DNA of 14,352 nucleotides from JBOGGN01 sp050744165. GTDB taxonomy: Bacteria; Actinomycetota; Acidimicrobiia; Acidimicrobiales; Palsa-688. Every line of letters begins with the position of its first letter. Position 1 is the first letter of the stretch. The notes under the pieces are model-generated. The model was not told where the DNA came from. It saw nothing but the letters and a program-made list of their open reading frames with translations, and did no database searches. Below, piece by piece: positions 1-6,753 of the stretch. The position numbers were made by a program, and so were the translations under genes. The stretch covers positions 1-14,352 of the forward strand of contig JBOGGN010000326.1 in assembly GCA_050744165.1 (NCBI GenBank). The letters run 5' to 3'.

Positions 1-1
1 G

Positions 2-511
2 CTGGTCCCCTTCGGATGCGAGGTCACGGTGGTCCGCAAGCGGCCCGCACCAATGGTGATGGACAGCTGCGAGGGCGCCCCGCCGGTTGAGCTGCAAGTG
101 CTCGGCTGGGTGGACCGTGACCGGGCCCTGACCGGCGCCGACGTGGTGGTGCTGGCTCTGGCGTTGACCGACGAAACGGCCGGATTCCTCGGTCGGGCAG
201 AGTTCGAGCGGATGCCTCCCCACGCGGTCGTAGTCAATATCGCCCGCGGCGGCCACATTGTGACCAGCGACCTGGTGGCGGCTCTCACCGAAGGCCAGAT
301 CGCGGCCGCCGGGCTCGACGTCACCGATCCCGAGCCGCTGCCCGACGGACACCCCCTCTGGGGCCTCCCCAACTGCCTGATCACGCCGCACACCGCCAAC
401 ACCGAGCAGATGGCCATCCCGCTCCTGGTGGGCCGCATCGTCGAAAACGTGCGCCGTTTCGGCGCCGGGGAGCCCCTGGAGGGCGTGGTCGACCCCGACC
501 TCGGGTACTGA
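2..511 (+). CDS. D-isomer-specific 2-hydroxyacid dehydrogenase, C-terminal part (5' end outside window)
   Basis: NAD(P)-dependent oxidoreductase of the D-2-hydroxyacid dehydrogenase family (phosphoglycerate, glyoxylate/hydroxypyruvate and D-lactate dehydrogenases), which interconverts 2-keto acids and D-2-hydroxy acids in the cytoplasm. The frame is open from base 2, giving 169 visible residues. Seen: the end of a Rossmann strand (FGCEVTVVRKRP), then VVNIARGG with the substrate-binding Arg at visible residue 82, GLDVTDPEPLP with the Glu at 111, and ITPHTA with the catalytic His at 130. This Arg-Glu-His set is the family's active site. The GxGxxG nucleotide loop and the first catalytic-domain half lie upstream of the window. 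The coenzyme-discriminating strand ends in Arg/Lys rather than Asp, which may favour NADP; that is inference. The exact substrate cannot be told. The stop lies 46 bases before the next gene, so co-transcription is possible. Confidence 0.9.
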   Translation: MVPFGCEVTVVRKRPAPMVMDSCEGAPPVELQVLGWVDRDRALTGADVVVLALALTDETAGFLGRAEFERMPPHAVVVNIARGGHIVTSDLVAALTEGQIAAAGLDVTDPEPLPDGHPLWGLPNCLITPHTANTEQMAIPLLVGRIVENVRRFGAGEPLEGVVDPDLGY

Positions 512-546
512 GCCGCCCCCGTCGCCGCCCTTCGTAAGCTTCCCCC

Positions 547-552
547 GGGAGG
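547..552 (+). promoter_or_regulatory. Ribosome binding site of the WS/DGAT gene
   Basis: GGGAGG, five bases before the ATG at 558. It is one of only three strong Shine-Dalgarno sites in the window, the others preceding the MaoC gene and the acyl-CoA dehydrogenase gene, and it fixes this start. Confidence 0.75.
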
Positions 553-557
553 TACAC

Positions 558-1988
558 ATGGCCGAACAACCTGGTGCCGAACAGCACCGCATGGGTGACA
601 CCGACGCCCTGATGTGGGGCATCGAGCGCGACCCGATGCTGCGCTCGACGATTGTCTCGATCCTTGTCTTCGAAAGCGGCGTCGACCACGACCGTCTCGC
701 CGACAAGGTGGAGCGGGCAACCCTTGCCATTCCCCGCCTCCGCCAGCGGGTGGTGGCCAACACCTTCTCCATCGCGCCGCCACGCTGGGAAACCGACCCC
801 CACTTCGACCTGCGCTACCACCTCCGCTTCGCCGCCGCCCCCGAGCCGGGGACGCTGGCGGAACTCCGGGCCATCGCCCGGCCCGAGGCCATGTCGAGCT
901 TCGATCTCGCCCGGCCGCTGTGGCACATCGTTGTCGTCGACGGGATGGCCGACGGCCGTTCGGCCGTCATCGTCAAGCTGCACCACACCATCACCGATGG
1001 AGTCGGCGGGGTGAAGCTGGGCATGCACCTCTTCGATCTCGAGCCGTCGCCGGCGGCCGATCCCGAGCCGCTTCCGGAGCCTCCCGACGCCTACGTCATG
1101 AACCAGTGGGAACGGGTCCTCGACGCCTGGAACTACGAGCAACGTCAAGCGCTCGACCTCGCCGTCCGGGCCCTTCCGGCCGCCGCTCTTGGCGTGGCTC
1201 AGGTGGCCAGGTCGCCGGGGGAGTCGCTGCGCCAGGTTTCGGCGGTGGTGACGTCGCTCGGCCGCCTCCTGGCCCCCGCCATCCGGCCACTGAGCCCGAT
1301 CATGACCGGCCGCTCCCTGTCGGTCGACCTCGACACGCTGTCGATCTCCCTGCCCGACGCCAAGGCTGCGGCCAAGGCGGCAGGCGCCCGCGTGAACGAC
1401 TTCTTCATCGCCGGCGTGCTCGGCGGCCTCCAGCGGTACCACAGCGAGCATGGCGCGGCTCCCGAGTTCCTCAGGATGGGGATGCCGATCAGCCTCCGCC
1501 CCGTAGCCGGGAGCGCGGGTCCGGGGAGTGCCCCGATCCCTGGCACCGGCGGCAACCAGTTCGTCCCCACCCGCTTCCTCGTCCCCCTGCAGATCGCCGA
1601 TCCGGCCGAGCGGATGCAGGCCGTCAACCAGCTGGTGGCCCGGCAACGGGCCGAGCCGGGCCTGGGATTGGTCGACGCCTTGACCCTCGTCACCCGGCGC
1701 CTGCCCAAGGCGGCCCAGATCGGCGTCCTCGGCGGCCTGATGCGCACCGTCGACTTCGCGGCCAGCAACGTCCCGGGCGTCCCCGTCCCGCTCTACCTGG
1801 CGGGGGCCAAGTTGGAGGCCCAGTACCCCTTCGGCCCTCGTAGCGGCACTGCGATCAACGTGACGCTGCTGAGCTACCTCGACCGGCTGTTCGTCGGCGT
1901 CAACAGCGACCCCGCGGCCGTCGCCGACCAGCCACGGCTCATGGCGTGCCTGCGTGACGGCTTCGACGAGGTGCTGAAGGTCGGTTGA
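558..1988 (+). CDS. Wax ester synthase / diacylglycerol O-acyltransferase (WS/DGAT family)
   Basis: Acyl-CoA-dependent acyltransferase that esterifies diacylglycerol or fatty alcohols to make triacylglycerol or wax ester storage lipid, usually at the inner face of the membrane. The 476 residues match the family's usual 450-480. The catalytic HHxxxDG motif is seen as HHTITDG at residues 142-148. The second-half landmarks are also present: VNDFF with Asn-Asp at 280-281, and SNVPG at 403-407, followed by the conserved C-terminal region (INVTLLSYLDRLFVGVNSD). The ATG at 558 is supported by a GGGAGG ribosome site at 547-552. Actinobacteria often carry several paralogues with differing substrate preference, so the substrate is not assignable. 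A TAAGCT hexamer at 535-540 could be a -10, but it sits very near the ribosome site, so read-through from the dehydrogenase gene is equally possible. The residues between the two halves (about 300-330) include a Gly/Pro/Ser-rich stretch. Confidence 0.93.
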   Translation: MAEQPGAEQHRMGDTDALMWGIERDPMLRSTIVSILVFESGVDHDRLADKVERATLAIPRLRQRVVANTFSIAPPRWETDPHFDLRYHLRFAAAPEPGTLAELRAIARPEAMSSFDLARPLWHIVVVDGMADGRSAVIVKLHHTITDGVGGVKLGMHLFDLEPSPAADPEPLPEPPDAYVMNQWERVLDAWNYEQRQALDLAVRALPAAALGVAQVARSPGESLRQVSAVVTSLGRLLAPAIRPLSPIMTGRSLSVDLDTLSISLPDAKAAAKAAGARVNDFFIAGVLGGLQRYHSEHGAAPEFLRMGMPISLRPVAGSAGPGSAPIPGTGGNQFVPTRFLVPLQIADPAERMQAVNQLVARQRAEPGLGLVDALTLVTRRLPKAAQIGVLGGLMRTVDFAASNVPGVPVPLYLAGAKLEAQYPFGPRSGTAINVTLLSYLDRLFVGVNSDPAAVADQPRLMACLRDGFDEVLKVG

Positions 1989-1990
1989 CC

Positions 1991-2003
1991 GCCCGGGTCG
2001 GGC
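1991..2003 (+). terminator. Short GC hairpin after the WS/DGAT gene (weak terminator candidate)
   Basis: GCCCG-GGT-CGGGC, a 5-bp stem with a 3-base loop, begins two bases after the stop codon. It is followed by GCCGTT and a run of C rather than a T tract, so it is weak as an intrinsic terminator. The following gene-free stretch to 2064 is C-rich and shows nothing else I can identify. Confidence 0.25.
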
Positions 2004-2064
2004 AGCCGTTCCCCCCTCCCGCCCCCCGGAGCCGTCCCACCCTGGTGCCAGAGTGCGGTTGCAG

Positions 2065-2862
2065 ATGGATGACAACCGGCCAACCCGAGGCTTCCCCAGC
2101 GGAGCGACAGCCGACCTAAGCGGCCCAGCTCTCTCGGGTTCGCGCGACGACCCGGTGGGCCGGCCGGTGCGATTCCCAGGCTGTGGCCGGTGCCCGGTCT
2201 GCGACCAGCGTCTTGCCCAGGGCCAGCGGTGCGCCAACGACTGGTGCGATCGGGCCGACCGGTGGTTCTCGGCGGTGTGGGCCGTGGGTCCGCATACCGG
2301 GCGTTGGCGGCGGGTCATCGCGGGCTACAAGTACCGCGCCGAGACCGGCTGGGGGCCTGTTCTGGCCCGGATCCTCGTCGGGTACCTGGACGAACACATG
2401 CCGTGGTTCGACGACTTCGACGTGCTGCTGCCCATGCCCGCCTACACCGGGCCTGGTGCGCGGCGGGCGACCGATCCGACTGCGGCGATCGTGGCCGACG
2501 CCAGCCGCATCGCCGGGCCGCGCTGGGATTTCGGCTTCGGTCTGGTGGTCAAGGACCGTCCCACGCCAGCTTTGGCCGGCCGCAGCCGCGCCGATCGCCG
2601 GGCGGCGGCCGAGGGCCCGCTGCGCCGGGCGCTCCGGGTGCCCGACCCCGGCGCCGTCGCCGGACGCCGCCTGCTGGTTGTAGACGATGTCTTCACCGAG
2701 GGCAGCACTTTGCGGGAGGTGGCTCGGGCGTTGGTGCGGGCCGGCGCCGACGAGGTCGCCGGAGTCGTGCTGGCCCGCCAGCCTTGGCAAAACGAAGATC
2801 CCGTCCGGGTCCATCTACTCTTCGAGGGTGGAGACGGCGCCGATCAAGTTGCACATCGTTGA
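2065..2862 (+). CDS. ComF family phosphoribosyltransferase-like protein
   Basis: Type I phosphoribosyltransferase fold of the ComF/GntX family. These proteins are linked to DNA uptake in competent bacteria but are widespread and poorly understood elsewhere. Numbered from the ATG at 2065 (265 aa): a cysteine cluster at 40-61 (Cys 40, 43, 46, 56, 61) likely binds zinc, then the family's IAGYKYR at 85-91, the LLPMPAY strand at 121-127, and the PRPP-binding loop LLVVDDVFTEGST at 203-215. The start is uncertain. In-frame GTG 2053, TTG 2059, ATG 2065 and GTG 2167 are all possible and none has a clear ribosome site. The first 35 residues are low-complexity and may not be translated; GTG 2167 would begin just before the cysteine cluster. 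The 3' end overlaps the BFN gene, suggesting translational coupling. No other competence gene is nearby, so a role in DNA uptake is not supported here. Confidence 0.85.
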   Translation: MDDNRPTRGFPSGATADLSGPALSGSRDDPVGRPVRFPGCGRCPVCDQRLAQGQRCANDWCDRADRWFSAVWAVGPHTGRWRRVIAGYKYRAETGWGPVLARILVGYLDEHMPWFDDFDVLLPMPAYTGPGARRATDPTAAIVADASRIAGPRWDFGFGLVVKDRPTPALAGRSRADRRAAAEGPLRRALRVPDPGAVAGRRLLVVDDVFTEGSTLREVARALVRAGADEVAGVVLARQPWQNEDPVRVHLLFEGGDGADQVAHR

Positions 2863-3571
2863 GGTTCTGACCGCCGTGCCGTCCCACCTCGGGGTGGACG
2901 CTGGCATGGTGATGCTGACCGAAGACGACGAGCCCTATCGCTCGCTGCGCATCATCATCGGCCAGCCTGAGGCCAACGCCATCTACTCGGCCTGGCACGG
3001 CAGCACCACCAGCCGCCCCTCAACGTGGGATCTGTTCGTCTCCACCGTGGTCCTGCTCGGAGGGCGCATCGACCGGGTGGTGATCACAGCCGTCCACGAG
3101 GAACGCCACTACTTCGCCCACCTCGAAATCGAGCAAGGAGGCGAGCGCCGCACCCTGGCCTGCCGGCCTTCCGACGGCATCGCCGTCGCGGTGCGGGCGT
3201 ACAACACCGAGATTTTCGCCGAGCCCTCGGTGCTCGAGGCGGCCGGAGTGCTACCTGACGGCACCAAGGCCGCCCCCCCGCCACAACCCGACACCGATCT
3301 GGCTCAGCGCGAGGCGGTGCTGGCCGCCCGGGAGGCGGAACTCGCCGAACGCGAGCGGCTGCTGTCGGCTCGCGAGCAACCGGGCGGGGCCCCGGCAATG
3401 GCGGCTGACGTGCAGCCGGACGGGGGCTTGGCCGCGGACGATCCGGTAGCCATCGATGCCGAGCCCACAGCTCGGGCGGACGTGCTCAACTCCGACGCTG
3501 CGCCTCCGGAGTCGAGCGCCCCAGACCCCGACGAGCACCTGTCGCCGCCAGGTGCAGCGGCGACCGAATGA
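2828..3571 (+). CDS. Bifunctional nuclease (BFN/DUF151) domain protein with C-terminal heptad repeat
   Basis: Residues 8-140 (from GTG 2828) fit the BFN/DUF151 domain: MVMLTEDDEPYRSLRIIIG at 27-45, PEANAI at 47-52, RPSTWDL at 63-69, then RVVITAV and the diagnostic RPSDGIAVAVR at 113-123. Plant and some bacterial relatives are reported to have nuclease activity, but the bacterial role is not settled. After a Pro-rich linker (about 148-156) come heptads of the form xxREAxL (159-165, 166-172, 173-179) that should form a short charged coiled coil. An acidic, Ala/Pro-rich, probably disordered tail runs to 247. The start is inferred. An ATG at 2687 is in frame, but the residues it adds are a shadow of the ComF gene. 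GTG 2828 or TTG 2849 places the start just before the domain and gives a 14-35 base overlap with the ComF gene. No strong ribosome site is seen, which fits translational coupling. Confidence 0.85.
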   Translation: METAPIKLHIVEVLTAVPSHLGVDAGMVMLTEDDEPYRSLRIIIGQPEANAIYSAWHGSTTSRPSTWDLFVSTVVLLGGRIDRVVITAVHEERHYFAHLEIEQGGERRTLACRPSDGIAVAVRAYNTEIFAEPSVLEAAGVLPDGTKAAPPPQPDTDLAQREAVLAAREAELAERERLLSAREQPGGAPAMAADVQPDGGLAADDPVAIDAEPTARADVLNSDAAPPESSAPDPDEHLSPPGAAATE

Positions 3572-3627
3572 GTTGGCGGGCAACCCTCGGTTCTCGGTGA
3601 GCCGCCCTGGGCGCAAGCGTCGCGGTA

Positions 3628-3693
3628 ACTTAACACCCCTAACACAAGTGCGGGGCGCTATCACGCCCTGCACTTGTGTTAGCCACGTTAAGT
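3628..3693. repeat. 66-base nested palindrome between convergent genes (possible bidirectional terminator or operator)
   Basis: Outer arms ACTTAAC (3628-3634) and GTTAAGT (3687-3693) pair perfectly. After a 4x4 internal loop, CTAACACAAGTGC (3639-3651) pairs perfectly with GCACTTGTGTTAG (3670-3682). One G-T wobble and five more pairs (GGGCG/CGCCC) close a 6-base loop CTATCA (3658-3663). The arms carry TAACAC twice, nine bases apart (3631-3636 and 3640-3645), and the CACAAGTG core of each arm is itself nearly palindromic. The element is less GC-rich than its surroundings. It lies between the BFN stop (3571) and the DUF2461 stop (3743), where a shared terminator would be expected. However, there is no T tract on either side. 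A regulator-binding or mobile repeat origin is therefore also possible. The rest of 3572-3740 shows nothing I can identify. Confidence 0.7.
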
Positions 3694-3740
3694 ATGGCCT
3701 GTTGGGACTGGAAACCGCCGTGGCCGTCGGGGCGCCTAGG

Positions 3741-4424
3741 TCAGCGGTCGGGTGACTCCGCCGGCCCCACATGGGCGTCGATCCACTCGTTGACCGGCCC
3801 CGCAACCCGCCACACCTCGGTCACCCGGTCCTTGGCGGCGGCGGTCGCCATCCACGGCGCCGGCGGGAAGTGTCGGCCCACCAGGATCGAGGTGTAGCGA
3901 AGGAGCCGGGCCCGGGGATGGTCGGCTGGCCACCCCTTCGGCGCCCGCTTCAAGGTCTCGCCCTCCAACTCGTAGCCCGCAGTCGAGAGGGCGGCCTCGA
4001 CCGCCTCCAGTTCGTCGCCGGCGGCCCCGCCCAGCGCGTCCCGGAACCGGATCAGCTGGTCCTTTGACAGGTGCCACGTGCCGGCGCCGGCAAAGAGACC
4101 GTCGGCCGAGAAGCTCAGGTACACCCCGCCAGCACCGGTGTGCGACCCGGCTGCGATGTTGGTCTTGTACGGCGTCTTGTCGGCGCTGAAACGGATGTCC
4201 CGGTAGGGCCGCATGATCTTGAACGGCCCGAACTCGGCCTCCAACTCGGCCAGCAGCGCCTCCATCGGCGCCTTCACGAACTGCTCGTAGGTCGCCTTGC
4301 GGGGATCCCAGTACGCCTTAGAGTTGTCGGCCTCGAGGCCCTCGAAAAACTCGATGGCTTCATCCGGCCAGCCCGCAAACCCGCCGGTTGCCGGGGCGGT
4401 GCCGGCGCTTGACTTGGGGGTCAC
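3741..4424 (-). CDS. DUF2461 domain protein (TIGR02453 family)
   Basis: A 227-residue protein matching the DUF2461/TIGR02453 family along its full length; the family's biochemical function is unknown. Seen: IEFFEGLEADNSKAYWDP at residues 24-41 and the charged core FKIMRPYRDIRFSADKTPYK at 68-87, the two most conserved parts of the family. A C-terminal WPADHPRARLLR segment sits at 165-176. There is no signal peptide or membrane segment, so it is probably cytoplasmic. The GTG at 4424 is the only reasonable start. It has no ribosome site, but TACCAT ends six bases upstream, as expected for a leaderless transcript. The gene is divergent from the NADH dehydrogenase gene (26-base gap) and convergent with the BFN gene across the 66-base palindrome. 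The context gives no clear functional hint. Confidence 0.88.
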   Translation of the reverse strand: MTPKSSAGTAPATGGFAGWPDEAIEFFEGLEADNSKAYWDPRKATYEQFVKAPMEALLAELEAEFGPFKIMRPYRDIRFSADKTPYKTNIAAGSHTGAGGVYLSFSADGLFAGAGTWHLSKDQLIRFRDALGGAAGDELEAVEAALSTAGYELEGETLKRAPKGWPADHPRARLLRYTSILVGRHFPPAPWMATAAAKDRVTEVWRVAGPVNEWIDAHVGPAESPDR

Positions 4425-4440
4425 ACGAGGATGGTAGACA
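4409..4440 (+). promoter_or_regulatory. Weak candidate promoter of the NADH dehydrogenase gene
   Basis: TTGACT (4409-4414) and TAGACA (4435-4440) resemble -35 and -10 boxes, but their 20-base spacing is long and the -10 lacks the final T. The start codon at 4451 lies ten bases beyond the -10, so the leader would be only a few bases. The -35 would lie inside the 5' end of the divergent DUF2461 gene. Confidence 0.25.
4431..4436 (-). promoter_or_regulatory. Candidate leaderless -10 (TACCAT) of the DUF2461 gene
   Basis: On the minus strand TACCAT fits the actinobacterial TANNNT -10. Six bases separate it from the GTG start, so transcription would begin at or near the start codon. No convincing -35 is seen. 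It overlaps the weaker TAGACA (4435-4440) that may serve the divergent ndh gene. Confidence 0.4.
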
Positions 4441-4450
4441 CAGAAGCGTA

Positions 4451-5755
4451 ATGACGACGCCCGAGGTTGACGCCACCCGCCCCCGACCGATGGTCGCCAT
4501 CGTGGGCGCCGGTTTCGGAGGGATCAATGCCACCCGTGGCCTTATGGACGGCCCCTTCGAGCTCACCCTGATCGACCGGGACAACTATCACGGCTTCTGG
4601 CCGCTGCTGTACCAGGTGGCCACGGCCGGCCTCGGTCCCGAGGACATCGCCCATCCGGTGCGCGGGATGTTCGGGGACCGGGCCAACGTTCACGTGCGCC
4701 TCGGCACGGTGAGCGGGGTCGACTTCGATCGCAAGGTGATCCACATCGATGACGAGGACGACGTTCGCTACGACTATCTGGTGCTCGCCGCCGGCTCCTC
4801 GACGAGCGACTTCGGGATTCCCGGGGTTGACGATTACGCCTTCCCGCTGAAGACCCTTCCCGACGCGGTTCGCCTGCGCAACCACATCCTCAACTGTTTC
4901 GAGCGGGCTGACGCCTGCCCCGAGTTGGCAGACGACGGCCTGCTGACCTTCGTGCTGGCCGGCGGAGGCCCCACTGGGGTGGAGATGGCGGGTGCGCTGA
5001 GCGAGCTGATCGGGCGCAACCTGGCCCACGATTTTCCCCACCTCGACGTCACCAAGGCCCGGGTCGTCCTCGTCGAGATGCTCGACCACCTCCTCGGCAG
5101 CTTTTCCGAGTCCTCGCGGGCGGTGGCACTGCGCACGCTGCGTTCGAAGGGCATCGAGGTGCGGCTCAACACGGCCATCGCCAGCTTGTCGGACAAGGAG
5201 GTCACCTTCAAGGACGGCGCGTGCATCCGCTGCGCGACCACCGTATGGACCGCCGGGATCCGAGCCAATCCGGTGGCCAACAACCTCGATACGGCCAAGG
5301 GCAAGGGGGGCTCGATCGAGGTCAACAAGGACCTCACCCTGGCCGGCCACCCCGAGGTCTTCGTCATCGGCGACCTGTCTTCGCTGAAGGACCGTCACGG
5401 GAAGCCGCTCCCCCAGGTGGCCCAGGTCGCCATTCAAGGCGGCCGCCACGCGGCCAAGTGCATCCGCCGCCACATGACCGGTAAGGCCTACACCGACTTT
5501 CACTACCACGACCACGGCATGATGGCCACCATCGGGCGCCGCTCGGCGGTGGCCGAGGTTCCCGGCGGCCTGAAGCTGAAGGGCACCATCGGCTGGCTGT
5601 CGTGGCTGTTCGTCCACTTGGTGTTCCTGGTGGGCTTCCGCAACCGGATCGTGGTGCTCGTCAACTGGGCGTGGAACTACGTCAGCTGGGAGCGGGCCAG
5701 CCGGGTGATCCTCGAAGAGAAGTCGAGGACGCCGACCGGCCAGCAGCGGGCGTGA
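4451..5755 (+). CDS. ndh: Type II NADH dehydrogenase (NDH-2), FAD-dependent
   Basis: Single-subunit, non-proton-pumping NADH:quinone oxidoreductase that passes electrons from NADH to the quinone pool at the cytoplasmic face of the membrane. In the 434 residues: FAD-binding VAIVGAGFGG at 15-24, the loop NYHGFWPLLYQVATAG at 45-60, the second (NADH) Rossmann loop LAGGGPTGVE at 169-178, the FAD-contacting VFVIGD at 303-308, and the quinone-site PQVAQVAIQGG at 321-331. A hydrophobic, aromatic-rich C-terminal segment (about 378-412) fits the family's membrane-anchoring helices. An upstream in-frame TTG at 4388 exists, but the added residues overlap the divergent gene and precede the domain, so ATG 4451 is chosen. 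No ribosome site is visible. The gene ends stop-to-stop against the MaoC gene. The beta-oxidation enzymes nearby would supply NADH, but no operon link is seen. Confidence 0.93.
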   Translation: MTTPEVDATRPRPMVAIVGAGFGGINATRGLMDGPFELTLIDRDNYHGFWPLLYQVATAGLGPEDIAHPVRGMFGDRANVHVRLGTVSGVDFDRKVIHIDDEDDVRYDYLVLAAGSSTSDFGIPGVDDYAFPLKTLPDAVRLRNHILNCFERADACPELADDGLLTFVLAGGGPTGVEMAGALSELIGRNLAHDFPHLDVTKARVVLVEMLDHLLGSFSESSRAVALRTLRSKGIEVRLNTAIASLSDKEVTFKDGACIRCATTVWTAGIRANPVANNLDTAKGKGGSIEVNKDLTLAGHPEVFVIGDLSSLKDRHGKPLPQVAQVAIQGGRHAAKCIRRHMTGKAYTDFHYHDHGMMATIGRRSAVAEVPGGLKLKGTIGWLSWLFVHLVFLVGFRNRIVVLVNWAWNYVSWERASRVILEEKSRTPTGQQRA

Positions 5756-6616
5756 TCACGGCCGATACGTGCAACGACCGGCGTCGATGACGATCTCGCG
5801 GCGTTGGGTCGAGGTCTGGAAGAAGGCCTCGCCGTCGTCGAGGTCCCACATCGCTACGGTCAGGTCGTCGCCGGGGAAAACCGGCTTGGAAAAGCGCCCC
5901 GCCATCGACACGAAGCGCTCGGGAGCGGACCCGCACAGCGTGTGCAGGAGGGCCCGGCCGGTGAAGCCGTAGGTGCACAGCCCGTGCAGGATGGGCTTTT
6001 GGAACCCGGCCAGGGCGGCGAAGGTGGGATCGGAGTGAAGCGGGTTGCGGTCGCCGCTCAGGCGGTACAGCAGTGCCTGGTCGGAGCGGGTGTGGTAGGT
6101 CACGCTGTGGTCGGGGTCGCGGGTAGGGGGCTCCGCCTTGCCCGACGGCCCCCGGTCGCCGCCCCAGCCCCCTTCGCCCCGGATGAACACCGAGGAGCGG
6201 TTGGTGAACAGCGGCTTACCTGTCGCCTGGTCGGTGGAGACCGCCTCGACGGCAATCACCGCACCGGATCCCTTGTCGTAGATGCCGGTGATGGTGCTCA
6301 CCGTGCTGATGGCGCCCTGCACCGGGAGAGGCGCGTGCAACTCGAAGGCCTGCTCTCCGTGGACCAGCATGAACGGGTTGAAGGAGCCGATGTTGGCAAA
6401 CGCCGAGCTCATCCCGAACCCGGCCACCACCGCGAAGGAGGGAAGTGCGCGCTGGGTCACCTCCGCGCTGTTCTCGGTGGTGAACTCCAACTCGAAGCCT
6501 GTGGGGTCGATGGTCCCGGCGCCGACGCCGAGGGCGTAGAGCAAGCAGTCGGTCGAATCCCAGGTCTTCTCGACCGGATCGCCGGTGGTGCCAACGGCTT
6601 CGGGGTTGATCGGCAT
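5756..6616 (-). CDS. MaoC-like 2-enoyl-CoA hydratase 2 (double hot-dog)
   Basis: Hydrates trans-2-enoyl-CoA to (R)-3-hydroxyacyl-CoA, a step of beta-oxidation variants, polyhydroxyalkanoate supply or sterol side-chain degradation. The 286 residues fit the two-domain hydratase 2 form. An N-terminal degenerate hot dog (about 15-140) is followed by a C-terminal catalytic one carrying the signature YRLSGDRNPLHSD at 184-196, with the catalytic Asp 189 and His 194, then KPILHGLCTYGFTGRAL at 207-223 and FSKPVFPGD at 242-250. The ATG at 6616 is preceded by GGAGGA ten bases upstream (6627-6632 on the plus strand), which supports this start over longer in-frame extensions. The stop abuts that of ndh with no base between; TGATCA (5753-5758) contains both. 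Actinobacterial relatives sit in fatty acid or steroid gene sets, but here it is a single gene, so the acyl substrate is unknown. Confidence 0.92.
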   Translation of the reverse strand: MPINPEAVGTTGDPVEKTWDSTDCLLYALGVGAGTIDPTGFELEFTTENSAEVTQRALPSFAVVAGFGMSSAFANIGSFNPFMLVHGEQAFELHAPLPVQGAISTVSTITGIYDKGSGAVIAVEAVSTDQATGKPLFTNRSSVFIRGEGGWGGDRGPSGKAEPPTRDPDHSVTYHTRSDQALLYRLSGDRNPLHSDPTFAALAGFQKPILHGLCTYGFTGRALLHTLCGSAPERFVSMAGRFSKPVFPGDDLTVAMWDLDDGEAFFQTSTQRREIVIDAGRCTYRP

Positions 6617-6626
6617 TGATGCGTGC

Positions 6627-6632
6627 TCCTCC
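6627..6632 (-). promoter_or_regulatory. Ribosome binding site of the MaoC gene
   Basis: GGAGGA on the minus strand, ten bases before the ATG at 6616. It decides between that start and longer upstream extensions of the frame. Confidence 0.65.
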
Positions 6633-6651
6633 GTGAGGCTCTCGGGAGTCG

Positions 6652-6657
6652 ACTGTA
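6652..6657 (-). promoter_or_regulatory. Candidate -10 (TACAGT) for the MaoC gene
   Basis: TACAGT fits TANNNT and would give a leader of roughly 30 bases containing the GGAGGA ribosome site. No -35 is recognisable at 16-19 bases upstream. A 17-base spacer places the -35 on the inverted repeat that flanks the tandem repeat. Confidence 0.35.
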
Positions 6658-6681
6658 CCCAGGAGCATCGAGAAGGCCGGC

Positions 6682-6709
6682 GTGCGACGTGCGACGTGCG
6701 ACGTGCGAC
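6682..6709. repeat. Four-copy tandem repeat of GTGCGAC
   Basis: Four exact head-to-tail copies of the 7-mer (6682-6688, 6689-6695, 6696-6702, 6703-6709). The array sits inside an inverted repeat, GGCCGG at 6675-6680 and CCGGCC at 6709-6714, between the end of valS and the start of the MaoC gene. It could be a slippage-prone minisatellite, part of the valS terminator, or a binding array upstream of the MaoC promoter. The rest of 6617-6753 shows nothing else beyond the MaoC leader. Confidence 0.8.
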
Positions 6710-6753
6710 CGGCCACCGGCGCCGCTCCCGATGCCGATGCCGGCCGGGCGTTC

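Noticed and set aside
1..511. Truncated dehydrogenase read as a pseudogene
   Set aside because: It is cut only by the window edge; the visible frame is intact with all three catalytic residues.
381..2318. 645-residue open frame on the minus strand
   Set aside because: It is antisense to the WS/DGAT gene and the ComF start, with Arg/Gly/Pro/His-rich composition and no recognisable motif. Long antisense frames are expected at this GC content.
3456..3755. 99-residue plus-strand frame across the palindrome
   Set aside because: It starts within the BFN gene in another frame and runs through the inverted repeat, with no ribosome site or recognisable domain.
6682..6709. CRISPR array
   Set aside because: The repeat unit is seven bases with no spacers and no cas gene is nearby; it is a simple tandem repeat.
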